This document shows positions 44,948-52,310 of a stretch of DNA of 64,000 nucleotides, in pieces. Location: contig CCMO02000001.1 of NCBI GenBank assembly GCA_000751295.2, forward strand, positions 4,368,615 through 4,432,614, given 5' to 3'. The notes under the pieces are model-generated. The model was not told the DNA's origin and made no database searches. It was given only the letters and a program-made list of their open reading frames with translations. Each line of letters begins with the position of its first letter. Position 1 is the stretch's first letter. The stretch is from a bacterium YEK0313. Lineage in GTDB: Bacteria; Pseudomonadota; Alphaproteobacteria; Rhizobiales; Phreatobacteraceae. The position numbers were made by a program, and so were the translations under genes.

Positions 44948-45063
44948 GCGAGCAGCGAATGACCAGTGGGGATGCCGCGTCGATCGCGCGTCGAACCCCG
45001 CAGCCGTTGCCGGACTGCGCGCTACACGCATGCCCTACGCGCCATTCGTCACTCGCTGTTCGC
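44948..45063. repeat. inverted-repeat element, copy 3
   Basis: Arms at 44948-44969 and 45042-45063 match as reverse complements at 18 of 22 positions, with a 72-base loop. The right arm reads CCATTCGTCACTCGCTGTTC at its start and is related to the right arms of copies 1 and 2. It starts two bases after the stop of the preceding gene and ends just before the dksA terminator, again between convergent genes. Confidence 0.6.
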
Positions 45064-45070
45064 CGTCAAC

Positions 45071-45102
45071 AAAAAACCCTCGGCACCGTCAGGTGGCGAG
45101 GG
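45071..45102 (-). terminator. rho-independent terminator of dksA
   Basis: On the minus strand: an 11-bp stem (CCCTCGCCACC with GGTGCCGAGGG, one mismatch), a four-base loop and a run of six T. It lies 15 bases after the dksA stop. This is the clearest intrinsic terminator in the window. Confidence 0.87.
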
Positions 45103-45116
45103 CTTCGAGTTGACCT

Positions 45117-45533
45117 TCATTCGTCGCGGTAGACCCGCTCGCGGCGTTCGTGCCGCTCCTGCGCTTCGAGCGACAGGGTGGCGATCGGCCGGGCTTCGAG
45201 GCGCTTCAGCGAGATCGGCTCGCCGGTCTCCTCGCAATAGCCGTAACTGTTGTCGTCGATCCGGGCGATGGCGGCATCGATCTTGGCGATCAGCTTGCGT
45301 TGCCGGTCGCGGGCCCTGAGCTCGATCGCCCGGTCGGTTTCCGAGGAGGCGCGATCGGCGATGTCAGGGTGGTTCTGGTTTTCGTCCTGCAGGTTCTGAA
45401 GTGTTTCCTTGGCTTCCTTGAGAATGTCCTCCTTCCAGGAGAGGAGCTTCTTGCGGAAGTATTCCCGTTGCCGCTCGTTCATGAACGGCTCCGTATCCGT
45501 GGGGCGGTAATCCGCTTCCAACACTAAAGTCAT
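45117..45533 (-). CDS. dksA: RNA polymerase-binding transcription factor DksA
   Basis: 138 residues from MTLVLEADYRPTDTEPFMN. The coiled coil (REYFRKKLLSWKEDILKEAKETLQNLQDENQNHPDIADRASSETDRAIELRARDRQ) carries the D-x-x-D-x-A tip (DIADRAS). The C-terminal finger region YGYCEETGEPISLKRLEARPIATLSLEAQERHERRERV has only one Cys, lacking the four-Cys zinc site, a known form in alphaproteobacteria. Binds the polymerase secondary channel with ppGpp. Start chosen after the extension seen up to 45647. Confidence 0.92.
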   Translation of the reverse strand: MTLVLEADYRPTDTEPFMNERQREYFRKKLLSWKEDILKEAKETLQNLQDENQNHPDIADRASSETDRAIELRARDRQRKLIAKIDAAIARIDDNSYGYCEETGEPISLKRLEARPIATLSLEAQERHERRERVYRDE

Positions 45534-45686
45534 CAACGAACCCCTCATTGAATCGCGACTTTTGGACGCGTTTCGGGCCGCCTCATAGCACCGGCCCAAG
45601 GGGCAGACAACCGCAAAACCGGTCACCGAACCGTCACGGTCCGGCACGGAGCGTTTAACATTTTGATAACAGGGAATTTTTCCCGG

Positions 45687-46136
45687 TCAGGCCGCGAGGA
45701 TTGCCTCGCGCTTGGCGAGCTCAACCTGGGCGCGCAGATCGATCTCGGCGAGCACGCCGTCGAGGCCGGCCTCGCCGGTTTCCTCCAGCTTTGCCGCGGT
45801 CAGTCCGCGCAGCTTCAGGAGCGTCGCCGGCACCTGCTCGCCGGACAGCAGCGCAAGCTTCAGGTCGTCGAGGAGGTGCAGCGAATCGTGGCCGCGCTTC
45901 ACCGCCCGGCGGCGGCGCTCGCGCCGGTCGTCCGGCTGCAGGCCCTGCACCGCCAGGAGCGTCTCCAGACCCGTGGTGGTTGTGGCCGGCTTGGCCGCGT
46001 CGGCCCGCCGCGTCTCGCGGGCGGTCTCGGCCGGCAGGGCGAAGGTCGCACGGGAACGGTCGGCGCGCGCCGCGCCGACGGCCGCTCCCTGCGGCGCCTG
46101 GACCTGGCCCAGAGGCGGCGACGTCGAGATCCTCAT
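45687..46136 (-). CDS. fliX: flagellar assembly regulator FliX
   Basis: 149 residues from MRISTSPPLG, preceded by a strong GGGGGAGAAG site. The helical C-terminus DSLHLLDDLKLALLSGEQVPATLLKLRGL and DGVLAEIDLRAQVELAKRE is the FliX domain. In Caulobacter FliX couples basal-body assembly to FlbD activity and thus to sigma-54 promoters. It is divergent from flgI, and a perfect CtrA box lies 77 bases upstream. dksA follows on the same strand. Confidence 0.9.
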   Translation of the reverse strand: MRISTSPPLGQVQAPQGAAVGAARADRSRATFALPAETARETRRADAAKPATTTTGLETLLAVQGLQPDDRRERRRRAVKRGHDSLHLLDDLKLALLSGEQVPATLLKLRGLTAAKLEETGEAGLDGVLAEIDLRAQVELAKREAILAA

Positions 46137-46212
46137 CTTCTCCCCCCAAGAGACGAGCTCTTCACGAAGAGGCAACACCTCTTTCGATGCGTTAACACTT
46201 GCGCCCGTCGCG

Positions 46213-46228
46213 GTTAAGGGGACGTTAA
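46213..46228 (-). promoter_or_regulatory. CtrA-type box upstream of fliX
   Basis: Read on the minus strand this is TTAA-N7-TTAAC, an exact consensus match, pointing toward fliX. fliX is a known CtrA target in Caulobacter. A small hairpin (CCCGGCA/TGCCGGG) follows at 46231-46249. Confidence 0.7.
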
Positions 46229-46333
46229 TGCCCGGCAAAAGCTGCCGGGTGGTGCGGGCTGCCGCCTCGCCGCGCCGGCCTGGACAGGCCCCCATCCTCC
46301 GTCTTTTCAAAGTCTTAGCTGCGATATCGGATC

Positions 46334-46349
46334 TGGCACGCGACCTGCT
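46334..46349 (+). promoter_or_regulatory. sigma-54-type promoter for flgI
   Basis: TGGCACG at 46334-46340, then CGAC and CTGCT. GG (46335-46336) and GC (46347-46348) are 10 bases apart. One base differs from TGGCAC-N5-TTGC. The predicted transcription start near 46360 is about 20 bases before the flgI ATG. Confidence 0.65.
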
Positions 46350-46380
46350 TCGTCCGCGTCAGTCGAGCCGAGGCCATGCC

Positions 46381-47484
46381 ATGTTCCGCCGTTTCATCCT
46401 TGCCGTGACCCTTGCCGCCGCCGCGGTCCTGCCGGCCGCCGCGAACACGTCCCGGATCAAGGACCTCGTCGATGTCGAGGGCGTGCGCGAGAACCAGCTG
46501 ATCGGCTACGGCCTCGTCGTCGGCCTCAACGGCACCGGCGACACGCTGAACAACTCGCCCTTCACCCGCCAGTCGATCCAGTCGATGATGGAGCGGCTCG
46601 GCGTCAACACCCGCGGCATGAACATGCGCACCGCCAATGTCGCGGCGGTCATGGTCACCGCCAACCTGCCGCCCTTCGCAACCCAGGGTACGCGCATCGA
46701 CATCCGCGTCTCGGCCATGGGCGATGCCCGCTCGCTGCAGGGCGGCGAGCTCCTGGTCACCCCGCTGGTCGGCGCCGACGGCGAGGTCTATGCCGTCGGC
46801 CAGGGCGCGGTGGCGATCTCCGGCTTCCAGGCCGAAGGCCAGGCGGCCCGCGTCACCCGCGGCGTGCCGACCGTCGGCCGCGTCTCCAACGGCGCCATCG
46901 TCGAGCGCGAGGTCACCTTCGCGATCAACCGCATGGCCTCGGTCCGGCTCGCCCTGCGCAATCCGGACCTGACCACTGCCCGCCGCATCGCCGCCGCCAT
47001 CAACGACTTCATCGGCCAGCCCTCCGCCGAGCCGACCGATCCCGGCACGATCAATCTGCGCGTGCCGCCGCGCTTCGAGGGCAATATCGTGGCGCTGCTG
47101 ACCGAGGTCGAGCAGCTGCGCGTCCAGCCCGACCAGGTCGCCAAGGTGGTGATCGACGAAGCCTCGGGCATCATCGTGATGGGCAAGGACGTGCGCGTCT
47201 CCACCGTCGCGGTCGCCCAGGGCAATCTGACGGTGAGCATTTCCGAGCGGCCGCAGGTGAGCCAGCCCAATCCTTTCGGCCGCGGCAATACGGTGGTTAC
47301 GCCGCAGACCCAGATCCAGGCCCAGGAGGACGGCCGCGGCCTCGCCGTGGTGCGCGAGGGCGTCTCGCTGCAGGAGTTGGTCGACGGCCTCAACGCCCTC
47401 GGCATCGGCCCGCGCGACCTCATCGCCATCCTGCAGGCGATCAAGTCGGCCGGCGCGCTGCAGGCCGAGATCGAGGTGCACTGA
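46381..47484 (+). CDS. flgI: flagellar P-ring protein FlgI
   Basis: 367 residues with a signal peptide (RRFILAVTLAAAAVLPAAA). TSRIKDLVDVEGVRENQLIGYGLVVGLNGTGD and the C-terminal VREGVSLQELVDGLNALGIGPRDLIAILQAIKSAGAL are FlgI signatures. Periplasmic P-ring. The longer open frame upstream is antisense to fliX. Its stop overlaps the flgJ start by one base. Confidence 0.96.
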   Translation: MFRRFILAVTLAAAAVLPAAANTSRIKDLVDVEGVRENQLIGYGLVVGLNGTGDTLNNSPFTRQSIQSMMERLGVNTRGMNMRTANVAAVMVTANLPPFATQGTRIDIRVSAMGDARSLQGGELLVTPLVGADGEVYAVGQGAVAISGFQAEGQAARVTRGVPTVGRVSNGAIVEREVTFAINRMASVRLALRNPDLTTARRIAAAINDFIGQPSAEPTDPGTINLRVPPRFEGNIVALLTEVEQLRVQPDQVAKVVIDEASGIIVMGKDVRVSTVAVAQGNLTVSISERPQVSQPNPFGRGNTVVTPQTQIQAQEDGRGLAVVREGVSLQELVDGLNALGIGPRDLIAILQAIKSAGALQAEIEVH

Positions 47485-47819
47485 TGCAGAGCCTCGTCCC
47501 GCCGACCACGACCGTCAATCCGCAGACGCCCGCCGCCGCCCGCGTCGCCGGCTCGCGCGAAGCCAAGGCCTGGTCCAACGCCCAGAACTTCGAGCAGGTC
47601 TTCCTCAACACCATGCTCGGCCAGATGTTCTCCGGCCTCGGCACGGACTCGCCGCTCGGCGGCAAGGACAGCGAGGCCTGGCGCGGCATGCTGGTCGACG
47701 AATATGCCCGCTCCGTCACCGCCCAGGGCGGCGTCGGCCTTGCCCCGCACATCTACCGCGAGCTGATCGGCGCGCAGGAGGCCGCCCCGCGCCGCCTGCC
47801 GCCCGTGCCGCGCTCCTGA
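47484..47819 (+). CDS. flgJ: rod-binding protein, FlgJ N-terminal type
   Basis: 111 residues: NFEQVFLNTMLGQMFSGLG and the YARSVTAQGGVGLAPHIYREL region match the rod-binding domain of FlgJ. The muramidase domain of enterobacterial FlgJ is absent, the normal state in alphaproteobacteria. Start overlaps the flgI stop. Confidence 0.88.
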   Translation: MQSLVPPTTTVNPQTPAAARVAGSREAKAWSNAQNFEQVFLNTMLGQMFSGLGTDSPLGGKDSEAWRGMLVDEYARSVTAQGGVGLAPHIYRELIGAQEAAPRRLPPVPRS

Positions 47820-47850
47820 CATCCCCCCGCCCCCGTCCTGCGAAGCGATC

Positions 47851-48354
47851 ATGCCAGCCAGCCTTCCCGCCCAGCGCCCCGCCGCCGTCGCCCCCAAAGC
47901 CGTTGCCGTGCTGACCACGCCCGAAGAGGCTCTGGCGCTGATCGGCCGGCTGCGCGAGACCATCACCGACCTCTACCGGGTGATCGCCGAGGAGACCGCG
48001 CTCGTCCGCGACGCCAAGGTCGGGCCGGCCGCGCCGATCGCCGCGCGGAAGAGCGAGCTCTCCCGCCGCTATGTCGCCGAGCTCGACTGCCTCAAGGCCA
48101 ATGCCGCCTTCGTGCGCGACGCCGCCGCCGAGGAGATCGAGGCGCTGAAGGTCGACAATGACGACCTGCAGAAGGCGCTCGAGGTCAACCTCGCCGTGCT
48201 CGCCACCGCCCACGCAGTCGCCGAGGGCGTCATCCGCCAGGTCGCCTCCGCCGTCGAGGCCAAGCAGCGGGCCGCCGGCTACGGCGCCGACGGCAAGACG
48301 CCGGGCCGCGCCGCCGGCACCGGCGCGCCGCTGGCCCTGTCGCGCGAGCTCTGA
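47851..48354 (+). CDS. flgN: FlgN-like flagellar chaperone
   Basis: 167 residues, mostly helical: LIGRLRETITDLYRVIAEETALVRDAKVG..ARKSELSRRYVAELDCLKAN resembles FlgN-type chaperones, which hold FlgK and FlgL for export. Its place after flgI-flgJ fits. The homology is weak by eye, so the name rests partly on position. Confidence 0.62.
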   Translation: MPASLPAQRPAAVAPKAVAVLTTPEEALALIGRLRETITDLYRVIAEETALVRDAKVGPAAPIAARKSELSRRYVAELDCLKANAAFVRDAAAEEIEALKVDNDDLQKALEVNLAVLATAHAVAEGVIRQVASAVEAKQRAAGYGADGKTPGRAAGTGAPLALSREL

Positions 48355-48496
48355 CGGCGCCCGCCGGCGCTGTTGAAAACGCCCGGCGCCGCGCATTTGC
48401 AGACAATTTGAAGTTTCGGGCTTACCCGGGATTCAACCGCCACGGTCTAACGTCACCCATGGGAAGGGACACGCGTCGCCCCTGACCTTAGGGAGC

Positions 48497-48949
48497 ATGG
48501 CCATGGACATCTCGTCCCCGCGGCCGGCCGTCGGGACAGCTTACGTCGGCAGGCCGGAAACCGAATTGTATCGCGAGGCGGTTCGCACCGAGCTGCCCCA
48601 TGGCCAGCGCGTTTCGCAGCCGCTCTCGTCGGGCACGACCGCCAATACGGACGACCGCCGCTCCGGCGACGGCGCGGCGCGCGACGAACGCACCTTCGCC
48701 GACCGCCAGGCCCGCATGCAGCGCCTCGCCGACAGCATCCGGGAATCGCTGCAGAACCGCATCGACATGGACGAGGATGCGGCCACCCTGGTGTTTCGCA
48801 CGGTCAACAAAGAGACCGGCAAGGTGGTCAGCCAATACCCCGACGAGATGATCCTCAAGCTGCGCGCCTATGGCCGCGAGTTGCAGCGTCGCGAGGAGGA
48901 AAAGGCAGCGGGATCCGCCGAGCATCCACGGGTCGAGAAGGTGGCGTGA
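48497..48949 (+). CDS. flaG: FlaG-like flagellar protein
   Basis: 150 residues. The C-terminal third holds LVFRTVNKETGKVVSQYPDEMILKLRAYGRELQ, close to the FlaG core (V.DK.TGEVIRQIPPEE). The N-terminal part is low-complexity. FlaG influences filament length in other bacteria. Followed after 28 bases by the convergent secretion genes. Confidence 0.68.
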   Translation: MAMDISSPRPAVGTAYVGRPETELYREAVRTELPHGQRVSQPLSSGTTANTDDRRSGDGAARDERTFADRQARMQRLADSIRESLQNRIDMDEDAATLVFRTVNKETGKVVSQYPDEMILKLRAYGRELQRREEEKAAGSAEHPRVEKVA

Positions 48950-48977
48950 GCGGGAGGCTCGATACGCCATTGCGGCC

Positions 48978-50318
48978 TTATTGCTCGCGAAAGGCTCGTG
49001 CGATCTGATCGGTCAGGGGTTTGAGGAGATAGGACAAGATCGTCCGATCTCCCGTCCTTAGAAACACTTCCGCTGGCATTCCGGGAACGACCTTCAATGG
49101 CCTCAGCGCAAGAAGGTTGCTCTCGTCCACCGCGACGCGTGCTGTAAAGAAAGCGACCTGCGCCTGGCTGTCCCGCGCGACATCGGCAGAAAGCCGTGTG
49201 ACCCGGCCCTCCACCTGAGGTGAGGTCCGCTGCGGGAAGGCCGTGAGCCGCACGAACGCCGATTGCCCGATGGCGACATGATCGATGTCGTTGGGGTGGA
49301 CCCGAACCTCGACCACCAGAGTGTCATCGCGCGGCACGATCATCATGATCGGTTGCCCCGGTTGAATCACGCCCCCCGTCGTATGGAAGACGAGTTGGTG
49401 GACATAGCCTGACTGCGGCGCACGAATATCGACGCGCTTCAAGAGATCTTCAGCCGCGACACGCCGCTCGATCAATTCGCCGATCTTCGCCTGGACCTCC
49501 CGTAGTTCGGTCGAGACTTCCCGTTGGAGCTCCTGTTCGATCTGTGCGATCTGCAATTCGGCTTCCGTAATCCGCGCCTCGGCACGAGCGCGCTCAGCGA
49601 CATATTGGCCAACCTCGCCGGCCAGCCGTGCTGACTCGCGCTCAAGCTCGACAACACGTGTCCGAGGCACGAGATTGCGATCGAACAAGGCCTTGATATC
49701 GATCAGCTCGCGACCGATGAGATCGACTTGCCTGCGCCGCGCCGCCTCCTGCGCCGCGAGCCCCGTGATTTCCTCTCTGATCTGGCCGATCCGTTCCGCA
49801 AGTTGCTTGCGCAGACCTGATCGCGCATTGCGGCGCGCCCTGATAAGGCGCGCCTCCCCCTCGAATGCCTCCCGCAATTCTGCCTGTTCGTCCGGTCCTG
49901 GAAACCCACCCGGCCAGGACAGTTCATCGCGGCCATCCCGCTCGGCTTCGAGGCGCGCTCGACGGGCATAGTTCTCGCCGAGCTGTTTCGTAACCAACTG
50001 CAGATTGGCGCGCGTCACCGTGTCGTCCAATCGGATCAGCAGATCCCCTTCACTCACCGTTGCGCCATCGCGCACACGGATCTCACCGATCACCCCGCCA
50101 GTCGGATGCTGGACGGTTTTCACATTGGACTCGACGACGACCGAGCCGGGCGCGATCACGGCGCCAGCGAGCGGCACCATTGTGGCAAGCAGCCCACCGC
50201 CTCCGACCAGGACAGTCACCACCAACAACCCCGCACGGACGAGGCGGCGGATCGAACGTTCCTGTTCGGCAATACCTGAAGCCGCCCCCGCGGTCTTCGT
50301 GAGTTGCAGCTTCGTCAT
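48978..50318 (-). CDS. type I secretion periplasmic adaptor, HlyD/PrsE family
   Basis: 446 residues. One membrane helix near residues 31-52, then a barrel-sandwich start (VVVESNVKTVQHPTGGVIGEIRVRDGATVSEGDLLIRLDD), a long coiled coil (about 120-290), and the returning lipoyl and beta-barrel parts (VDIRAPQSGYVHQLVFHTTGGVIQPGQPIMMIVP). This is the membrane-fusion protein of a type I system. Its start overlaps the ABC gene stop by four bases. Base composition is a little less GC than the flagellar genes around it. Confidence 0.92.
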   Translation of the reverse strand: MTKLQLTKTAGAASGIAEQERSIRRLVRAGLLVVTVLVGGGGLLATMVPLAGAVIAPGSVVVESNVKTVQHPTGGVIGEIRVRDGATVSEGDLLIRLDDTVTRANLQLVTKQLGENYARRARLEAERDGRDELSWPGGFPGPDEQAELREAFEGEARLIRARRNARSGLRKQLAERIGQIREEITGLAAQEAARRRQVDLIGRELIDIKALFDRNLVPRTRVVELERESARLAGEVGQYVAERARAEARITEAELQIAQIEQELQREVSTELREVQAKIGELIERRVAAEDLLKRVDIRAPQSGYVHQLVFHTTGGVIQPGQPIMMIVPRDDTLVVEVRVHPNDIDHVAIGQSAFVRLTAFPQRTSPQVEGRVTRLSADVARDSQAQVAFFTARVAVDESNLLALRPLKVVPGMPAEVFLRTGDRTILSYLLKPLTDQIARAFREQ

Positions 50319-52054
50319 CTGGTTGGCGCCCCTCTGCCCGGTGCGAGGACGGTTCTCAGCACCTCGTCGCGCGGGCCGAACGCCACCATCCGTCCTTCCT
50401 TCATCGCGGCGACCACGTCGACCACCTTGATCGCGCTCGGCCGATGGGCGATCACGATCACGATCCCACCATGATCGCGAATGTGACGGATCGCCTGAGC
50501 AACGGCCGCCTCACCGTCCGCATCCAGATTTGCGTTGGGCTCGTCCAAAATGACGAGAAACGGGTTGCCGTAGACCGCCCGCGCGAGCGCAATGCGCTGC
50601 CGTTGTCCCCCGGAGAGCGCAAGACCTCCCTCGCCGATCCTCGTCTCATACCCCTGCGGTAACCGGCGGATCATCTCGTCGGCGCCCGCTACGCGTGCCG
50701 CCTCGACAACCTCGCTAGCGTCCGCGTCCGTGCGGAAGCGCGCAATGTTCTCAGCGATTGTCCCGTCCAGCAGGCCGATTTCCTGGGCCAGATACCCAAT
50801 GAAGTGTCCGCGAATCTCTGGCCGCCATTGTGAGATCTCGGCGCCATCGAGACGCAGGGAGCCCCGCAGTGGCGACCAGACCCCGGCCAACGCTCGAGCC
50901 AGGGTCGACTTGCCGGATGCCGATGGGCCGATGACACCGAGCGCCTGTCCCGCAAGGAGCGAGAAGGAAACTCCTTGAACAATGCTGTCCGGCGCACCGG
51001 GAGGCCCAACGAAGAGTTGCTCCGCGGTGAGCATACGCTTTGGCAGAGGCAACGGCAGCGGCACCGTCTCTTGTCCGAGCATGGCGATCGCATCACGAAG
51101 CCGCGCAAAGGCCTGCCGCGCGGCGGTGAAGCCGCTCCAATGCGCAACCGCGAGCTCGATCGGGGCCAGAGCTCGTCCGAGCAGGATCGACGCAGCGATC
51201 ATCGCGCCACCCGACATCTGGCCGAGCAAAACCAGGTAAGCGCCGAGCCCGAGCATCGCGGACTGCGCCAGCGTTCGGAAGATACGCGAAACCGCCGCAT
51301 AGCTATTGACCTGATCCGACACGGTCTCGTTCGCGCGCAAGAAGTGATCGTTGGTCCGCAGGACACGCGTCAGCAGCGCCTCCTGCATTCCCATGGCGAC
51401 AATCGTCTCAGCGTTTCGCCTGACACTTTCGCTCATGGCGGCGCGAGCCGTCCCCTCACGCGCAGCGACGCCGGTCGGCTTGCGCGTCGCCCTGTCCGTC
51501 AGAAGCGTGAGGCCGAACAGGATGACACAGGCAACGGCGGCCGCAATGCCGACCCAGAAATGTAAAGCAAAACAAAAGCCGACGAAGATCGGCAGCCAGG
51601 GCAAATCGAAGAACGTGGTCGGCCCGAGCCCTGATACGAAAGCCCTCATCGCGTCGAGATCGCGCCGGGACTGGAGCGCACTGTGGTGCAGGTCCTGGCG
51701 CAACGCCGTCCAAATGGTCAAATCGAAAACGCGCGGCGCGAGCCGTCGGTCAATCGCGGCGCCGATCCGGACCAGCACGCGCTGCCGGATGACGTCAAGG
51801 GCACATTGGATGGCGAGGACGAACACCAGCATGAGGGTCAACCCGACCAGGGTCGGAATGCTTCGGCTGGCCAGAACGCGATCGTAGACTTGGAGCATGT
51901 AGATCGATCCGCCAAGCGCCAGCAGGTTCATGACTCCCGAGAAAAGGCCGACGGCGACCAGCGATCGACGGTAATCGGCAACAATGGCAACGAGCCGTTC
52001 GGTGTGGCCTGGCGTAGAGATCGCATGATGCGACCTGCCCGTCTCGGACTGCAC
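50315..52054 (-). CDS. type I secretion system permease/ATPase, PrsD type
   Basis: 579 residues. Six membrane helices, then an ABC domain with Walker A GPSASGKST (near 375), signature LSGGQRQR (near 476) and Walker B LVILDEPNANLD (near 498). It is of the class without the N-terminal C39-like domain, as in PrsD/AprD. With the HlyD gene it would export the divergent RTX protein. No TolC-like outer-membrane factor is in the window, so one encoded elsewhere is presumed. Confidence 0.93.
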   Translation of the reverse strand: MQSETGRSHHAISTPGHTERLVAIVADYRRSLVAVGLFSGVMNLLALGGSIYMLQVYDRVLASRSIPTLVGLTLMLVFVLAIQCALDVIRQRVLVRIGAAIDRRLAPRVFDLTIWTALRQDLHHSALQSRRDLDAMRAFVSGLGPTTFFDLPWLPIFVGFCFALHFWVGIAAAVACVILFGLTLLTDRATRKPTGVAAREGTARAAMSESVRRNAETIVAMGMQEALLTRVLRTNDHFLRANETVSDQVNSYAAVSRIFRTLAQSAMLGLGAYLVLLGQMSGGAMIAASILLGRALAPIELAVAHWSGFTAARQAFARLRDAIAMLGQETVPLPLPLPKRMLTAEQLFVGPPGAPDSIVQGVSFSLLAGQALGVIGPSASGKSTLARALAGVWSPLRGSLRLDGAEISQWRPEIRGHFIGYLAQEIGLLDGTIAENIARFRTDADASEVVEAARVAGADEMIRRLPQGYETRIGEGGLALSGGQRQRIALARAVYGNPFLVILDEPNANLDADGEAAVAQAIRHIRDHGGIVIVIAHRPSAIKVVDVVAAMKEGRMVAFGPRDEVLRTVLAPGRGAPTR

Positions 52055-52310
52055 GTTTCGCTCCTGATCTTGACGCAGGGAATATTGCTTCCGGACGTGC
52101 GGCTCGCCTACCCGCTCGGCGCAGCGATCCTATCGCGTGGCGTCATTTTATTTCTACACCACATGGCCGTGCAAACATCAAAGAGCGACTTTACACTACA
52201 AAAAACAATACAACTTCATTATGTAGTTTATAGATTCAAGATAAGCTTGACTCCGTAAAAGACCAAATCATTCTCTCCCTTGGGCACATAGCATTCGTGG
52301 GGGAAAGAAC
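52055..52310. promoter_or_regulatory. AT-rich divergent promoter region of the secretion module
   Basis: 256 bases between the ABC transporter and the RTX gene. The part 52140-52280 is strikingly AT-rich for this genome. It surely holds both promoters, but I see no confident -10/-35 pair. GGGGGAAAGAAC precedes the RTX start. AT-rich control regions like this are often targets of xenogeneic silencers. Confidence 0.5.

Noticed and set aside
46231..46249. CCGGCA/TGCCGG hairpins near CtrA boxes as a shared regulatory element
   Set aside because: GCCGGC words are very common in this genome, and the stems and spacing differ from site to site.
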